A stretch of DNA of 64,000 bases from a virus. The notes below the pieces were generated by a model. That model worked only from the letters and a program-made list of their open reading frames with translations, made no database searches and had not been told where the DNA came from. The stretch covers positions 62,001 to 126,000 of IMG/VR virus record IMGVR_UViG_3300025785_000009; one strand, 5' to 3'. Shown here in pieces: positions 36,401-43,685 of the stretch. A program made the position numbers and the translations under genes. Position 1 is the stretch's first letter. Every line of letters begins with the position of its first letter.

Positions 36401-38025
36401 TTTCTGCCGCAGACTTTGACAATGCCAATGATCGCATTGTGGCCTACAACGGCAATGTTGATTTGAGTTTGATCAGCGACGGAATAAATTATCCTGGGGT
36501 GATCATTGAAGGCAACACATACCTGGGTACCACAGTAGATACTATTATACAAAGTCAATATTCCGACAACCTGGGCATTGATATGGCCAATGTGTATGTG
36601 GATGGTGGCAGCTATGTAAACAGCTATGTCAGTCACGCACCCGAAGAATTAATACCGGGTCGTATGTTTGACAGTTTTAATTTGAGTGTTTATCAAACTG
36701 ACAATATTGCTTGGAGATATTTTGATAATATGCAAAGCGAGAGATCTTATTATCGAATTGCCGCGGCATCAACCACAGCATTAGCCCAAGATTTAGCAAT
36801 GACCGACACAACTATCAGTGTAGTTGATGCTACACGTTTGCCGGCCCCCAATCAGATATCCAGCACACCGGGCATTGTTTTCATCAACGGAGAAAAAATT
36901 GCTTACTGGAGAAACTATGCATTGGAAACTCCTATTCCTTGGCAACCAAACATTACAGTACCTGCTGGAAGTTTGATCAGTTACGTTGGCAATGTTTATG
37001 TGGCCACTGGTAACGTTTATGCCATAGATTTTGCAAATGTAGCACCAACACAAATTGAACAAGTCAGTATCAATACCTTGGCACAAATTAGACGCGGAGT
37101 TGACGGAACCGCAACAGCTAACATACATCCAGCCGGCAGTCGAGTGGTAGATTCTAGTGCAACACAACAGATTCCCAATACCGCAGTTACCTCAACAACA
37201 TTGAGTCAGGCAACAACTTACCAAGCAACTGATGTGGTTGCATATGGAATTACAACTACAGCAAACATAAGCGTCAATGTTGGTGATATCATCACCAGTT
37301 TGACCACTGTGGATTTATGGCAACCTGGTACCACAATAAAACCTGGAGTTCTAACCTACTACAACGGAAACAGTTATACTGTTACCGGAAATGTCTATGG
37401 CCCTGGCACTAAAACTTGGACAGCCAACACAGCGTTTCCTTTGCACACATATATTTTTGACAGCGGTGGCAACACTTATATTACCACAGGTAATGTGTAT
37501 TCTGCCACATTCCCAACATCAAATATCACACCAATATCGTCGGCAAACATAGCTACATCCAAGTTTGCAAATGTACTGGCAGCTGGCAACGTAACCTATG
37601 CATTTGAAGGTAATACTGCGGTGAGTGTTACACTAAGAGCACTTGAAACAGTATCAAATCAGCGTTCTTTTGGTGCCATTATTACTAGCGGATCAATTAT
37701 TGGCACTCAAGGACGTCCTGAGTTTTTTGACACTGCAGACGGATTTGACGAAGATTCATTTAGCAATTCAACCAGCAAACTGCAAATCAACAGAGTTGAA
37801 GCTGACAGCTACATTGTGAGTTCTTATATCTTGGGCAATGTAACCGTAGATGGAAAAATCACAGTACCAGCCGGTTCAACAGTTTCAAAATCACAAATTT
37901 GGTACAGCCCAGGCCCATACGGCACAGCAACAGATGGCACAGGCTTGTACAACAGTACAACAGCGCAGGTTGCTTTCTTGAAAAACAGTCCAAGTGTTAC
38001 TGCAGCCGGGGGTAAAACACCGTGA
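27433..38025 (+). CDS. Giant tail/baseplate protein (3530 residues)
   Basis: A single intact frame of 3530 residues starting at an ATG overlapping the gp6 stop. It begins NFLPQVFRTTTNQRF...GPLNGYIGR, a start shared by very large wedge-associated proteins of T4-like aquatic phages, so it probably occupies the gp7/gp10 niche. It is Asn/Thr/Tyr-rich and beta-rich. Recognisable modules include WEPGTDYKSGDIVTYSNQIY (near 1770), two GSGYT-containing repeats (about 2830-2890), and W-P-x-G...Y-NG-x-x-Y modules near 3170 and 3295-3360, which resemble chitin/sugar-binding repeats. It has no signal peptide. The role as a peripheral baseplate or fibre protein is inferred. Confidence 0.7.
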   Translation: MALINTQNFLPQVFRTTTNQRFTGATLDQLVQDSVIGPLNGYIGRTFAPTYKLGDNYVPETSALRKQYQLESTVVVDDNNKNILFTADYIDLLNTVSTNNGFANNHQRLFSEEIYNYDGKFDYDKFVNYGNYYWLPDGPAAVDIYSNQVPLAGNFAVTRNTGVGGYTFSGAGTYQNPQLILARGGSYEFQLNQPGIKFWIQSEPGLTGVDRAVPTISTREVFGVVNNGSDTGTVKFNVPRKTAQDFFLQMRTASQVDAAAVFDYTEIQNRRLSEFLRTYPEGIDGVKIEAGKTLVFINNKIDDQNWTAPLLPPDYTAQATGYSVPGAIVDPALRTGVWQISLTPIDNGADSVIQISSLTTVDKQQKVFIVSGKTYASFYYWVDNNYLYNRVPLITADLDYLYYQDSSNPDFIGEIKLVDTAGTPIDIANDILGRVGYTSPNGVAFTNGLKIRFDSMVVPVDYANREYYVEGVGTGIVLVPVSQCIVPEAFGADIATTPDYFTINRASQDANPWSRSNRWFHKDVLATSASYNQTDINYGPNIFGRRPIIEFEPNLQLFNYGRQHKQTVDVIIGVNPNEAQSDAFNQVEGQITAQVDGITVYPGMRIIFANDYDNTVKGQIWEVLFETINHTNFIRLIPTNDDPVLAYENVLITQGTHTGNTYRFDGAQWHLCQAKTNFNQPPMFELVDADGYSFADTTVYPASTFAGTQLFGYEHGTGTPDAVLGFALQYQNFNNIGDIVFSNYYDTDTFTTTVNSTVTTHNCNSGYMVKNSGLDTQTKLNNWVKGVEPTQQYQLFTKFFEGYVITDDQGIERAFVQIDVTPDNEATVPYIKVFLNNTLLRRDVDYVVTTYGVYNVVNLLSMPAIGDKIDVAVFSNEPSSIGYYEVPQNLDLNPLNENFTTITLGQLRAHYNKLIENTVTGATESTPSQDRYLKAQGGTLVQHSAPLTYAMSFLNDPSANFVDSITAARKEYTRFKNKFLGLCTTLNGIDYKNPVTGVDAILQSINLVKNNTFPWYFSDMVPQGGNYNTTVYSILNARQTSYEISSFFDTTKLSNRAVLVYLNNKQLVMGRDYQFSTVSPAVEIMVSLTFGDTLTIRDYFNTDGCYVPETPTKLGLHPKFEPEIYLDSTYQTPVRVIRGHDGSLTPAFGDFRDDFLLELERRIFNNIKASYATNEINLYDTIPGYFRNTDYSKEEFNQILNQNFLQWVGNYKIDYTSNTWYDANNSWTWNYGGLADSLTGLPLQGTWRAIYNYWFDTDSPHLHPWEMLGFSRQPNWWTDRYGPAPYTGNNLTLWQDLEAGYIWNAGNPYYDTRFARPGLTSIIPVNEIGDLKSPSEIPLMAGLNQRTISGSFSVGQQGPVETAWRRSSDYAYALQLAMALTRPAKYFSTQIDTSRFYRNSVTGQFSNSDNQKLTPTLLAVNGDSTSGTVLRTSGYINWIFDSVKNLGIDPVAKFNQYFMHLNMQLSYKVGGFTDKKILTVSAEQTSPGSTNASVIIPDANYNLYLNKSVPVKSISYSAVIVENVQAGYSVTGYDTTNPYFTIIPSAVSRSVDVVTVNGLTVNLYQDSANETMTIPYGTVFVNEQQLADFLFSYQRYLTSQGFVFTDFDYDLSEVRDWKLSVKEFLYWAQQGWDIGTIILLNPAATSVTINSTQMVVDEITNLPNSSKLLDQNYKTIKSNDFNVLRKENFVNGNQTVVSTVNGTPMCYGKFNLIQYEHVLILDNVSDFGDIIYVPSLGSRQYRLRLTGSKTGAWTGALDAPGFVYSDFTVVTWEPGTDYKSGDIVTYSNQIYVTKTDLDASETFNPQQWTSISKSDIQTGLLPSFGQNAQEFERIYDIDRPPVSEDFQAFSAGLIGFRQRPYLTDLGISVQNQTKLYQGYIKQKGTINSVSALTKANFNNVGGSITTYEEWAFRVGQYGDLARNQYTEFILDQSVFKTNPVAFTLTTDSYSTGNIIVDLKLDANLKLSNVYNASNLSSVSTSLYNNRTGTAYPQDLPTAGYVNVNDVDATIFDITNTVTPAVTVGNYVWVAKDNNQQWNVFRINNTGLTATTLTYNLDNYAQLTFNSTHSFVVGDYILLNNFNIDLNPSSPTYNTSVFDGMYKVIQINNNNSVVIAITNVANLVALIPAPVQGNGAVYKFASVRVATPSGIASVTPPGGWITGDKVWVDNYNTGEWGVYQYDAVDNSWTVIRNQEPQVDINSINRTFLYNKVNNNILAAIDYVDPNKGKVLNFVARDIDYQRTQDPALYNAGNVTLNPGLTIHNDYHWGPAQVGKIWWNLDTVRYVDYEQDELIYRLNQWGNRFPGSSIDVYEWVESTVPPSQYSDVGTPLYSNDSAYSTYGYIDQSGSVQLKYYFWVSGRDVANTAAGKYNSVSSIVSAIENPLSQGIPYAAFLRNDTVALYNVNQYLVAKNTVLHLGSFSPDADLIHNEYALVQEGNADSVIPAAILAKFIDSLAGVDKFGNVVPDPALTPAQAYGINIRPRQTMFVDQPLALINYVTLVNTQLLTYPVTQRKVLTTLLSQEPVPTANSGAYDLTVDTVDELNYIDTTALTVGQSRVLVKSDSTNLGKWAVYTLSGCNGTVGIFTVSTVQTYKTDLYWTYADWYDSAYNPTTTPNYTVKNDIELGKLSLTAGQFVKVLDGGNGQFLVYQINSDLTKTLVGIQNGTLQITTGAIPSKELRQIISAMQKEIFIEDLALTYNQIFFSMVKYVLSEQKNLDWVFKTSFVSATQDIRKLETFPAYIKDNQDYYLEYINEVKPYRTILREFVINYKRNDPYAGDITDFDLPAYWDANLKTYRAPDGTQSTDVALLSSSTYQNWSNNYTYKIVDVSIENPGSGYTLPPQLIVTGGGGTGANLSASINSYGQINQIRVISPGSGYTSTPTIVVNGTGAGAIVNPILRNEYTGNNSGHNVVRSIKTNIKFDRTTYTNPNTFVFWSNISSNVSASLGQTIAANSVIVLDTHLFRLSNNYVITGNTVTNTVNFPSQIVKISAADFDNANDRIVAYNGNVDLSLISDGINYPGVIIEGNTYLGTTVDTIIQSQYSDNLGIDMANVYVDGGSYVNSYVSHAPEELIPGRMFDSFNLSVYQTDNIAWRYFDNMQSERSYYRIAAASTTALAQDLAMTDTTISVVDATRLPAPNQISSTPGIVFINGEKIAYWRNYALETPIPWQPNITVPAGSLISYVGNVYVATGNVYAIDFANVAPTQIEQVSINTLAQIRRGVDGTATANIHPAGSRVVDSSATQQIPNTAVTSTTLSQATTYQATDVVAYGITTTANISVNVGDIITSLTTVDLWQPGTTIKPGVLTYYNGNSYTVTGNVYGPGTKTWTANTAFPLHTYIFDSGGNTYITTGNVYSATFPTSNITPISSANIATSKFANVLAAGNVTYAFEGNTAVSVTLRALETVSNQRSFGAIITSGSIIGTQGRPEFFDTADGFDEDSFSNSTSKLQINRVEADSYIVSSYILGNVTVDGKITVPAGSTVSKSQIWYSPGPYGTATDGTGLYNSTTAQVAFLKNSPSVTAAGGKTP

Positions 38026-38031
38026 TAAATA
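38024..38031 (+). promoter_or_regulatory. Late promoter box GATAAATA
   Basis: GATAAATACTG matches seven of eight late consensus positions, overlaps the stop of the giant gene, and lies 32 bases upstream of the chosen GTG, with AGAGGA (38051-38056) between them. Confidence 0.55.
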
Positions 38032-38063
38032 CTGATAACAAACAAAATTTAGAGGAAAAACAA

Positions 38064-38708
38064 GTGGAAAATACACAAAAACGCCCAGATGAACAGTCTG
38101 GTATTTATGTACGTGGTCATATCAAAATTTTTGACCCCGAGTCAGGGCAGGTCTACATTGATAAACCCAATGCAATCCACTATGAAAATTTTAGTCGAGC
38201 ATTGGCCAGTTCTGTTGCCAACAAAGGCGAGAACTTTATTTACGAAATGAATTTTGGCAATGGTGGTACCAGCGTAGACACCACTGGCATTATTACCTAT
38301 TTGCCAACCAACACCACAGGACAAAACAGCAATTTATACAATCCAACTTATACCAAAGTGATTGACGATACTGCGGTGGCCAACAAAGATCCCAGCAACA
38401 ACAAAATGACAGTGAGCCATATTCCTGGCACAATTTATACTGATATTCTGGTCAGCTGTTTGTTAGACTACGGTGAGCCCAACGGGCAAGATTACTTTGA
38501 CGTTAGCCAAAGTCTAAACAACGAATTTGTATTTGACGAATTAGGTCTGCGCGGTCGCAGCATTAATGGCACTAGCGGACTAACTTCCACTGGATTGTTA
38601 TTGACTCACGTGGTATTCCACCCAGTGCAAAAAGCTCTTAATAGATTAATTCAAATTGATTATACTGTGCGAATTCAAACCCTGACCAATTTAAGCTCGA
38701 TCGGATAA
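38064..38708 (+). CDS. Virion structural protein, tail-fibre associated
   Basis: Read from the GTG at 38064 (214 residues), which has AGAGGA eight bases upstream; an in-frame GTG at 38022 would precede the late promoter and overlap the giant gene, so I reject it. The protein contains GHIKIFDPESGQVYIDKPNA, IHYENFSRALASS, EMNFGNGGTSVDTTGIITYL and a C-terminal IQIDYTVRIQTL, a conserved beta-rich structural protein of T4-like aquatic phages. It may be a small baseplate or fibre-connector protein; the exact T4 counterpart is not clear. It is followed by the first tail fibre after four bases. Confidence 0.65.
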   Translation: MENTQKRPDEQSGIYVRGHIKIFDPESGQVYIDKPNAIHYENFSRALASSVANKGENFIYEMNFGNGGTSVDTTGIITYLPTNTTGQNSNLYNPTYTKVIDDTAVANKDPSNNKMTVSHIPGTIYTDILVSCLLDYGEPNGQDYFDVSQSLNNEFVFDELGLRGRSINGTSGLTSTGLLLTHVVFHPVQKALNRLIQIDYTVRIQTLTNLSSIG

Positions 38709-38712
38709 TACT

Positions 38713-40287
38713 ATGAGTTACCCTATTACCACAACCGACAGTACTAAATTATTTGACCTATTGGACGGTACAACCAACAGCGATCTAGGCGTGACCTTGA
38801 TTGGTCGTAATTATACCAACTACGGTGAATTTCAAAACGAAAACTTTGTTAGACTGTTGGAAAATTTTGCCAGCGAACAAGATCCCAACAAAAATGGCGC
38901 ATACACTCCTTTAAAAGGAACACTATGGTATGATACTGCCAATCTTAGAATACGTGTGTACAATGGTACCAATTGGATACCAGTAAGTGAACGTACTGTT
39001 AGTCAAACTGCTCCTACTCAAAACAAATTGGGCGACCAATGGTATTCTATCAACGACAAACAATTATTTTCTTGGGACGGTGCTGAGTGGGTAGTTGTAG
39101 GGCCTCCTTATTCGGCCACACAAGGTCTAAGCGGCGACATAGTTGAAACCATACTTGATAGTGCCGGCAACGGGCACACAGTGGTAAGCACATATACCAA
39201 TGGCAATAGAATTTCCATTGCCAGCTTTGACCCTGAATTTACTCCTCAAACTGCCATTGCACATTTTGGCGACATACAGCCTGGTATCAATCTAAGCAAT
39301 CTCGTAACTGTAAACGGTACAACTTTAAACGCCCTAGCTTTAGGCGGAGCAATAGCAGCCAACTATGCCAGAACAGACATTGCCAGCACATTTGCACAAG
39401 ATATCAGCGTCAACGGAAACTTACGACTTGGTGATGCCAGTTTATCGTTTGGTAACAAATCATTAACTATACAAAATCGCAATTTTTCTGGCAACATTGA
39501 AGTATATGTCAATACCATCAACGGAACCACACACTCGTTGTCAATTTCTGGCATCGACGGCGTTCCTCAAATGCCTATACCGTTGACCAGTGCCAGTAAC
39601 CCAAATTCGGTAACAAATAAAAGTTACGTTGATCAAAACGTTGTGGTTCTCAACGCCAATATTGGATTGTTGGCACAAACAACCACTACCAATTTGAATT
39701 CTGCAGTGGCCGCATTGACAGCAAACATCAACACTTTGCGGTCAGATACAGCAACCAATTTAAACACAGCTACAAACAATATCAACGCCAACGTCAACGC
39801 AGTATCCACAGCATTAAATTCCAATGTAGCTACTTTTTCCGGTCAAATTGCCACTTTACAAGGCAATGTGGTCAGCATCAACAACACTATTCCAACATTG
39901 GCGCCATTGAATAGTGCAGCATTGACAGGAACACCTACTGTTCCAACAGCGACTTTGAATTCCAACAACACAGTTATAGCCAGTACAGCTTATGTTGATA
40001 CAACCAGTTCTGCATTAAATGCTGCATTGTCTACACAAATTTCAGCGTTTGAAGCATCATTGATCAACACACTCAATGCTGACTTGGCACTCAAGGCCAA
40101 CATTGGTAGTCCAGCATTTACTGGAACACCCACAGCACCTACTGCTCCTGCTGGCACCAACAGCACACAGTTGGCTACTACAGCATTTGTAACTGGCGCT
40201 ATTGCAGCACAAAAATTTAATTATACAGTATCACCTAATCCACCCAGTGGCGGAAACAACGGCGACTTCTGGTTTCAGGTAGGTTAA
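38713..40287 (+). CDS. Tail fibre protein A (N-terminal domain shared by three fibres)
   Basis: A 524-residue protein. Residues 1-90 form the module shared with the genes at 41688 and 43686: ITTTDSTKL, TLIGRNYTNYGEFQNENFVR, LLENFA, GTLWYD and VYNGTNWIPV. A second LGDQWYS...LFSWDGAEWVVVG copy follows. The rod section (about 310-400) is Asn/Thr/Ala heptad-like. Two classical tail-fibre repeats come near the end: LTGTPTVPTA...AYVD and FTGTPTAPTAPAG...AFV. It ends GGNNGDFWFQVG, and the next gene, a glycine-rich adhesin, starts three bases after the stop. Confidence 0.75.
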   Translation: MSYPITTTDSTKLFDLLDGTTNSDLGVTLIGRNYTNYGEFQNENFVRLLENFASEQDPNKNGAYTPLKGTLWYDTANLRIRVYNGTNWIPVSERTVSQTAPTQNKLGDQWYSINDKQLFSWDGAEWVVVGPPYSATQGLSGDIVETILDSAGNGHTVVSTYTNGNRISIASFDPEFTPQTAIAHFGDIQPGINLSNLVTVNGTTLNALALGGAIAANYARTDIASTFAQDISVNGNLRLGDASLSFGNKSLTIQNRNFSGNIEVYVNTINGTTHSLSISGIDGVPQMPIPLTSASNPNSVTNKSYVDQNVVVLNANIGLLAQTTTTNLNSAVAALTANINTLRSDTATNLNTATNNINANVNAVSTALNSNVATFSGQIATLQGNVVSINNTIPTLAPLNSAALTGTPTVPTATLNSNNTVIASTAYVDTTSSALNAALSTQISAFEASLINTLNADLALKANIGSPAFTGTPTAPTAPAGTNSTQLATTAFVTGAIAAQKFNYTVSPNPPSGGNNGDFWFQVG

Positions 40288-40290
40288 TCA

Positions 40291-41649
40291 ATGGCCGGCC
40301 GCGGAATATTTGTCAACAACAATGGCGTGTGGCAATCAGTTGCTGCGCCTTATGTGAATACGTCGGCTGGACACGCATCGAGCATACGTGCTGGTTGGAA
40401 TAAAAAGAATGGACAGTGGCAACAATTTTGGCCACCCAATGTGTTTGCCAATGTAATTGTAGTTGCCGGTGGCGGTGGCGGAGGTGTTGGCTACGGTTGG
40501 GAAGGCGGAGGCGGTGGCGGAGCCGGCGGCGTAGTGATGCAAAACAATGTTGAGCTTTCTGTCAGTCAACCGCACTATGTCACAGTGGGTGCAGGCGGTG
40601 GCGCAAACGCCAGTGGACAAAATAGTTATTTTGGAATAACACCACAACCAAGTGTAATTGGCGGAGTCGATCGACCAGTTTACGCTGGCACATACCCAGT
40701 ATACAACGGATTTCTAAACACATATGGAGTTTGGACCAGTCAAGATTTTGTAAGCCCAGTGGGCTCGTGGGTCACAGTGGACTACATCGTAAATGTTGCT
40801 ACCAGCGGCTACTATACTATCACAGCATCGGCTGACAATCATATCAGAGTGTACGTGGATGGTAACTATGTGGTTGGCAACGACGATTGGGGCAGTACCA
40901 ATGGATCAGGTTCGTTTTTTGTCAATGCTGGGGTGCAAACAATTACTGTACAGGCACTCAATGATGGCGGACCAGCACTATTTGCTGCAGCCCTTTACGA
41001 TCGCTACGGAAATGTGGTATGGCATACCAGAATGACAGCTCCAGTAATTACTGGAAACCCGTTGTTGGCCATTGGTGGCGGCAACGGTGGCTGGGGAACT
41101 CCAAACCAAACAGTGGGCGATGGCGGCTCAGGCGGCGGTGGTTGCGGATATGTAAATACGCACGGTGGCGGCTCGGGTGTAAGCGGACAAGGAAATAGCG
41201 GCGGAACTGGTATTTGGCAAGGCTATGGACAAGCTGGTGGTGGCGGCGGCGGTGGCTACAACAGCCCGGGAAATCAAAGCAACGGCGATACCGGCGGTGA
41301 TGGCGGTACTGGTTTAACCATAACCCAGGGCGGTCTGACTTTTCAATTGGCCGGAGGCGGTGGTGGTGGCTACGGAAATCAAGGACCCGGTGGTACAGGA
41401 CCTGGCGGAAATGCCAACTGCGGAGGCGGTGTGGGAAATGGCGGAAATGGACAGGATGGCACTGGTGGCGGCGGGGGTGGTAGTATGCACAGCTCTTATA
41501 CCAATGGTGGTACCGGGGGATCAGGCACAGTGATAGTGCAATATCAAGCACTATCGGCATTTTTTACCGGCGGCGACAGCATCACAGTCAATGATGGATG
41601 GGTAACGCACCGGTGGAGTACCCCGGGCAACTGGACATTAACAGCGTAA
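40291..41649 (+). CDS. Glycine-rich tail adhesin with inserted beta-sandwich domain
   Basis: A 452-residue protein. The N-terminal part (MAGRGIFVNNNGVWQ...W) carries W-rich short repeats. Glycine-rich stretches at about 60-115 and 250-410 are typical of polyglycine-II adhesins such as T-even gp38 tips. Between them (about 125-245) lies a non-glycine domain, SWVTVDYIVNVATSGYYTIT followed by NHIRVYVDGNYVVG, resembling a PA14/jelly-roll ligand-binding domain. A last RWSTPGNWTLTA cap ends the protein. The antisense of the Gly-rich part gives long spurious His/Arg frames. It probably forms the receptor-binding tip of a tail fibre. Confidence 0.65.
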   Translation: MAGRGIFVNNNGVWQSVAAPYVNTSAGHASSIRAGWNKKNGQWQQFWPPNVFANVIVVAGGGGGGVGYGWEGGGGGGAGGVVMQNNVELSVSQPHYVTVGAGGGANASGQNSYFGITPQPSVIGGVDRPVYAGTYPVYNGFLNTYGVWTSQDFVSPVGSWVTVDYIVNVATSGYYTITASADNHIRVYVDGNYVVGNDDWGSTNGSGSFFVNAGVQTITVQALNDGGPALFAAALYDRYGNVVWHTRMTAPVITGNPLLAIGGGNGGWGTPNQTVGDGGSGGGGCGYVNTHGGGSGVSGQGNSGGTGIWQGYGQAGGGGGGGYNSPGNQSNGDTGGDGGTGLTITQGGLTFQLAGGGGGGYGNQGPGGTGPGGNANCGGGVGNGGNGQDGTGGGGGGSMHSSYTNGGTGGSGTVIVQYQALSAFFTGGDSITVNDGWVTHRWSTPGNWTLTA

Positions 41650-41655
41650 AAATAC

Positions 41656-41663
41656 GATAAATA
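41656..41663 (+). promoter_or_regulatory. Late promoter box GATAAATA before tail fibre B
   Basis: GATAAATA, a seven-of-eight match to the late consensus, lies 24 bases before the ATG at 41688. Confidence 0.5.
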
Positions 41664-41687
41664 AGTAATAACAAAGATAAAATATAT

Positions 41688-43637
41688 ATGCCATACACAG
41701 TTACTAAAGCAGACGGTACTAATTTAATTACCATACAAGATGGTACAGTAGATACCACCACTGCGTTGACATTGCCTGGTCCTAATTTTGTAGGATATGG
41801 ATCTCTTCTTAACGAAAATCTAGTACACTTACTGGAAAATTTTGCTGGCCCAACATCTCCAAGTGGTATTTCTTTGCAAGGTCAGCTGTATTTTGATAAA
41901 ACCAATCAAATTTTAAAAGTTTATACAACACAGGGTTACGTTCCAGTATCAGGTGTTACCAATTCGGGTATTCAACCCGCTATATCAAAAGATGGCGACA
42001 TTTGGTTCAATACTACAACCAACCAAATGAGTATTTGGGACCAGGGGCAGTTTAAACCTGTTGGTCCGATCTACACAAAAGCACAAGGTGTAAGTGGTGC
42101 TATTCCGGTCAGTGTAGATGATGCAGGTACATCAGGGCTATCGCACAACATATTAAAATTGCAATACGGTAACGTTGTTATTGCAACATTTAGCACCGAC
42201 ACATCTTTTACTCCTTCGGGATTCGCCACAGGATTTCCGCGAATCAATCCGGGAATTACCATTAACAATACCATTGCTGGCGCAACAATAAACACCAACG
42301 TGGTTGGTAATTTAACAGGCAATGTAGCAGGAACCACAGTTCAAGCTGCTACAGTTATAGGAAATGTGATAGCATCAACCATTAGCGGAACATTGACAGG
42401 AAATGTCATTGGCAATGTCACCGGCAACAGTTTTGGCACACATACTGGCAACGTGGTATCGACCAATGTCCAAGCTACCACAGTCAGCACAGTCAACGCA
42501 CAAATTACAGGTGGCGCCGTATCCGGACTAGCAACGTTATCTGCTACCACAGCACAGGTTGCCAATTTTGCATCTGGCAATGTTGCAATCACTGGTGGCA
42601 CAGCCAATCTAACCAATTTAACAGTTGCCACAGCTTTGGTTACAAATCTAAACTCAAGTAATGTTACTGTAACTGGTGGCTCTGCAACAGGACTAACTGC
42701 ATTATCAGCCACACAGTCCACACTGACAAATTTAAATTCTAACACAGCACAAATTGCCAATTTTGCATCTGGCAATGTTGCAATCACTGGTGGTAGTGTA
42801 AATATCACAAACAGCACAGTGGTAAATGAAACAGCCACAAATTTCTCAACTGCCAATGCACAAATCACCGGCGGTAGTGCTACCAATTTGGCAACAGTAA
42901 CAGCAACCAACGGAACAGTTGGCCAATTGACCACTGCTAACATACAGGCCACTGGTGGTAATGTGTCTGGTGTAGCTGGTACAAACAATGTGTTTACCAA
43001 CACCAATTTAGTAAATTCGTTAGCAACCACCGTAAACGTAGCAACAAAAAATGATTCAATTGCCAGCACACAGTTTGTACACAGTTTGTTGCCAACTGGT
43101 GCTATCATTATGTACAGTGGCAACACTATTCCGTTTGGCTGGCATATTTGTAATGGCCAAGGTGGTACAGTAAATTTAGTTGATCGGTTTGTTGTTGCAG
43201 CTGGCGGCGCTTATACCCCCGGCTCAACTGGTGGAAACACATCAGTGACACTGACAGCTACACAAATGCCAACTCACTCGCACAGTATCAATGCTATCAC
43301 AGCTACTACTAGTGGAGCGGGAGCTCATAATCATACTGCCACATCCACATCAGTGGTATCAGATGCTGGACACGCACACACCTACGCTACACCGCAAACA
43401 CTACACGCAGGTGGCGGCAACACAGGTGCCGGCGGATTAAACGCAGATTCTGGAAATAGCCAGACTCAAACAGCAACAACAGGAATCACAGTGGCCACAA
43501 CCACTACATTAACACCGGTTGATGTACATACACACAGCATAACTTTGTCGGGCAGTACAGCAAACGCTGGCGGCGCAACAGCCGTAGATATTACACCAAG
43601 TTATTACGCTCTGTATTACATACAGAAAGTAATTTAA
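41688..43637 (+). CDS. Tail fibre protein B with tail-collar domain and HxH repeats
   Basis: A 649-residue protein. Its first ~90 residues share the N-terminal module of the other two fibres. Residues about 180-455 are an alternating Ala/Thr/Asn/Val rod with GNV/GGS spacing and an exact 40-bp direct DNA repeat. The C-terminal collar region starts at LLPTGAIIMYSG and contains PFGWHICNGQGGTVNLVDRF. Four HxH motifs follow (HSH, HNH, HAH, HTH), as in the metal-binding knitted tip of T4 short tail fibre gp12, and ITPSYYALYYIQKVI ends the protein. It is therefore a gp12-type receptor-binding fibre candidate. Confidence 0.78.
   Translation: MPYTVTKADGTNLITIQDGTVDTTTALTLPGPNFVGYGSLLNENLVHLLENFAGPTSPSGISLQGQLYFDKTNQILKVYTTQGYVPVSGVTNSGIQPAISKDGDIWFNTTTNQMSIWDQGQFKPVGPIYTKAQGVSGAIPVSVDDAGTSGLSHNILKLQYGNVVIATFSTDTSFTPSGFATGFPRINPGITINNTIAGATINTNVVGNLTGNVAGTTVQAATVIGNVIASTISGTLTGNVIGNVTGNSFGTHTGNVVSTNVQATTVSTVNAQITGGAVSGLATLSATTAQVANFASGNVAITGGTANLTNLTVATALVTNLNSSNVTVTGGSATGLTALSATQSTLTNLNSNTAQIANFASGNVAITGGSVNITNSTVVNETATNFSTANAQITGGSATNLATVTATNGTVGQLTTANIQATGGNVSGVAGTNNVFTNTNLVNSLATTVNVATKNDSIASTQFVHSLLPTGAIIMYSGNTIPFGWHICNGQGGTVNLVDRFVVAAGGAYTPGSTGGNTSVTLTATQMPTHSHSINAITATTSGAGAHNHTATSTSVVSDAGHAHTYATPQTLHAGGGNTGAGGLNADSGNSQTQTATTGITVATTTTLTPVDVHTHSITLSGSTANAGGATAVDITPSYYALYYIQKVI
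42559..42793 (+). repeat. Exact 40-bp direct repeat inside tail fibre B
   Basis: Bases 42559-42598 recur at 42754-42793 with no mismatch. The copies are 195 bases apart (65 codons), so recombination between them would delete or add codons in frame and shorten or lengthen the fibre rod. Confidence 0.85.
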
Positions 43638-43650
43638 GACGCAAAAATGA

Positions 43651-43672
43651 ATAATATTAGCATAAATATTAT
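43651..43672 (+). promoter_or_regulatory. AT-only hairpin with late promoter, before tail fibre C
   Basis: ATAATATT (43651-43658) pairs with AATATTAT (43665-43672) around a six-base loop. CATAAATA (43661-43668), a seven-of-eight late promoter match, spans loop and 3' arm. The Shine-Dalgarno AAAGGA follows at about 43674, before the ATG at 43686. Confidence 0.45.
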
Positions 43673-43685
43673 CAAAGGATAGAAG

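Noticed and set aside
41048-41560. 170-residue His/Arg/Pro-rich minus-strand ORF
   Set aside because: Antisense of the glycine-rich adhesin; Gly codons read as Pro, His and Arg on the other strand. No start signal.
42341-43126. 261-residue minus-strand ORF opposite tail fibre B
   Set aside because: It is the antisense of a repetitive Ala/Thr/Asn rod whose codon bias keeps the reverse frame open; it shows only Val/Ala/Pro/Leu repeats mirroring the fibre.
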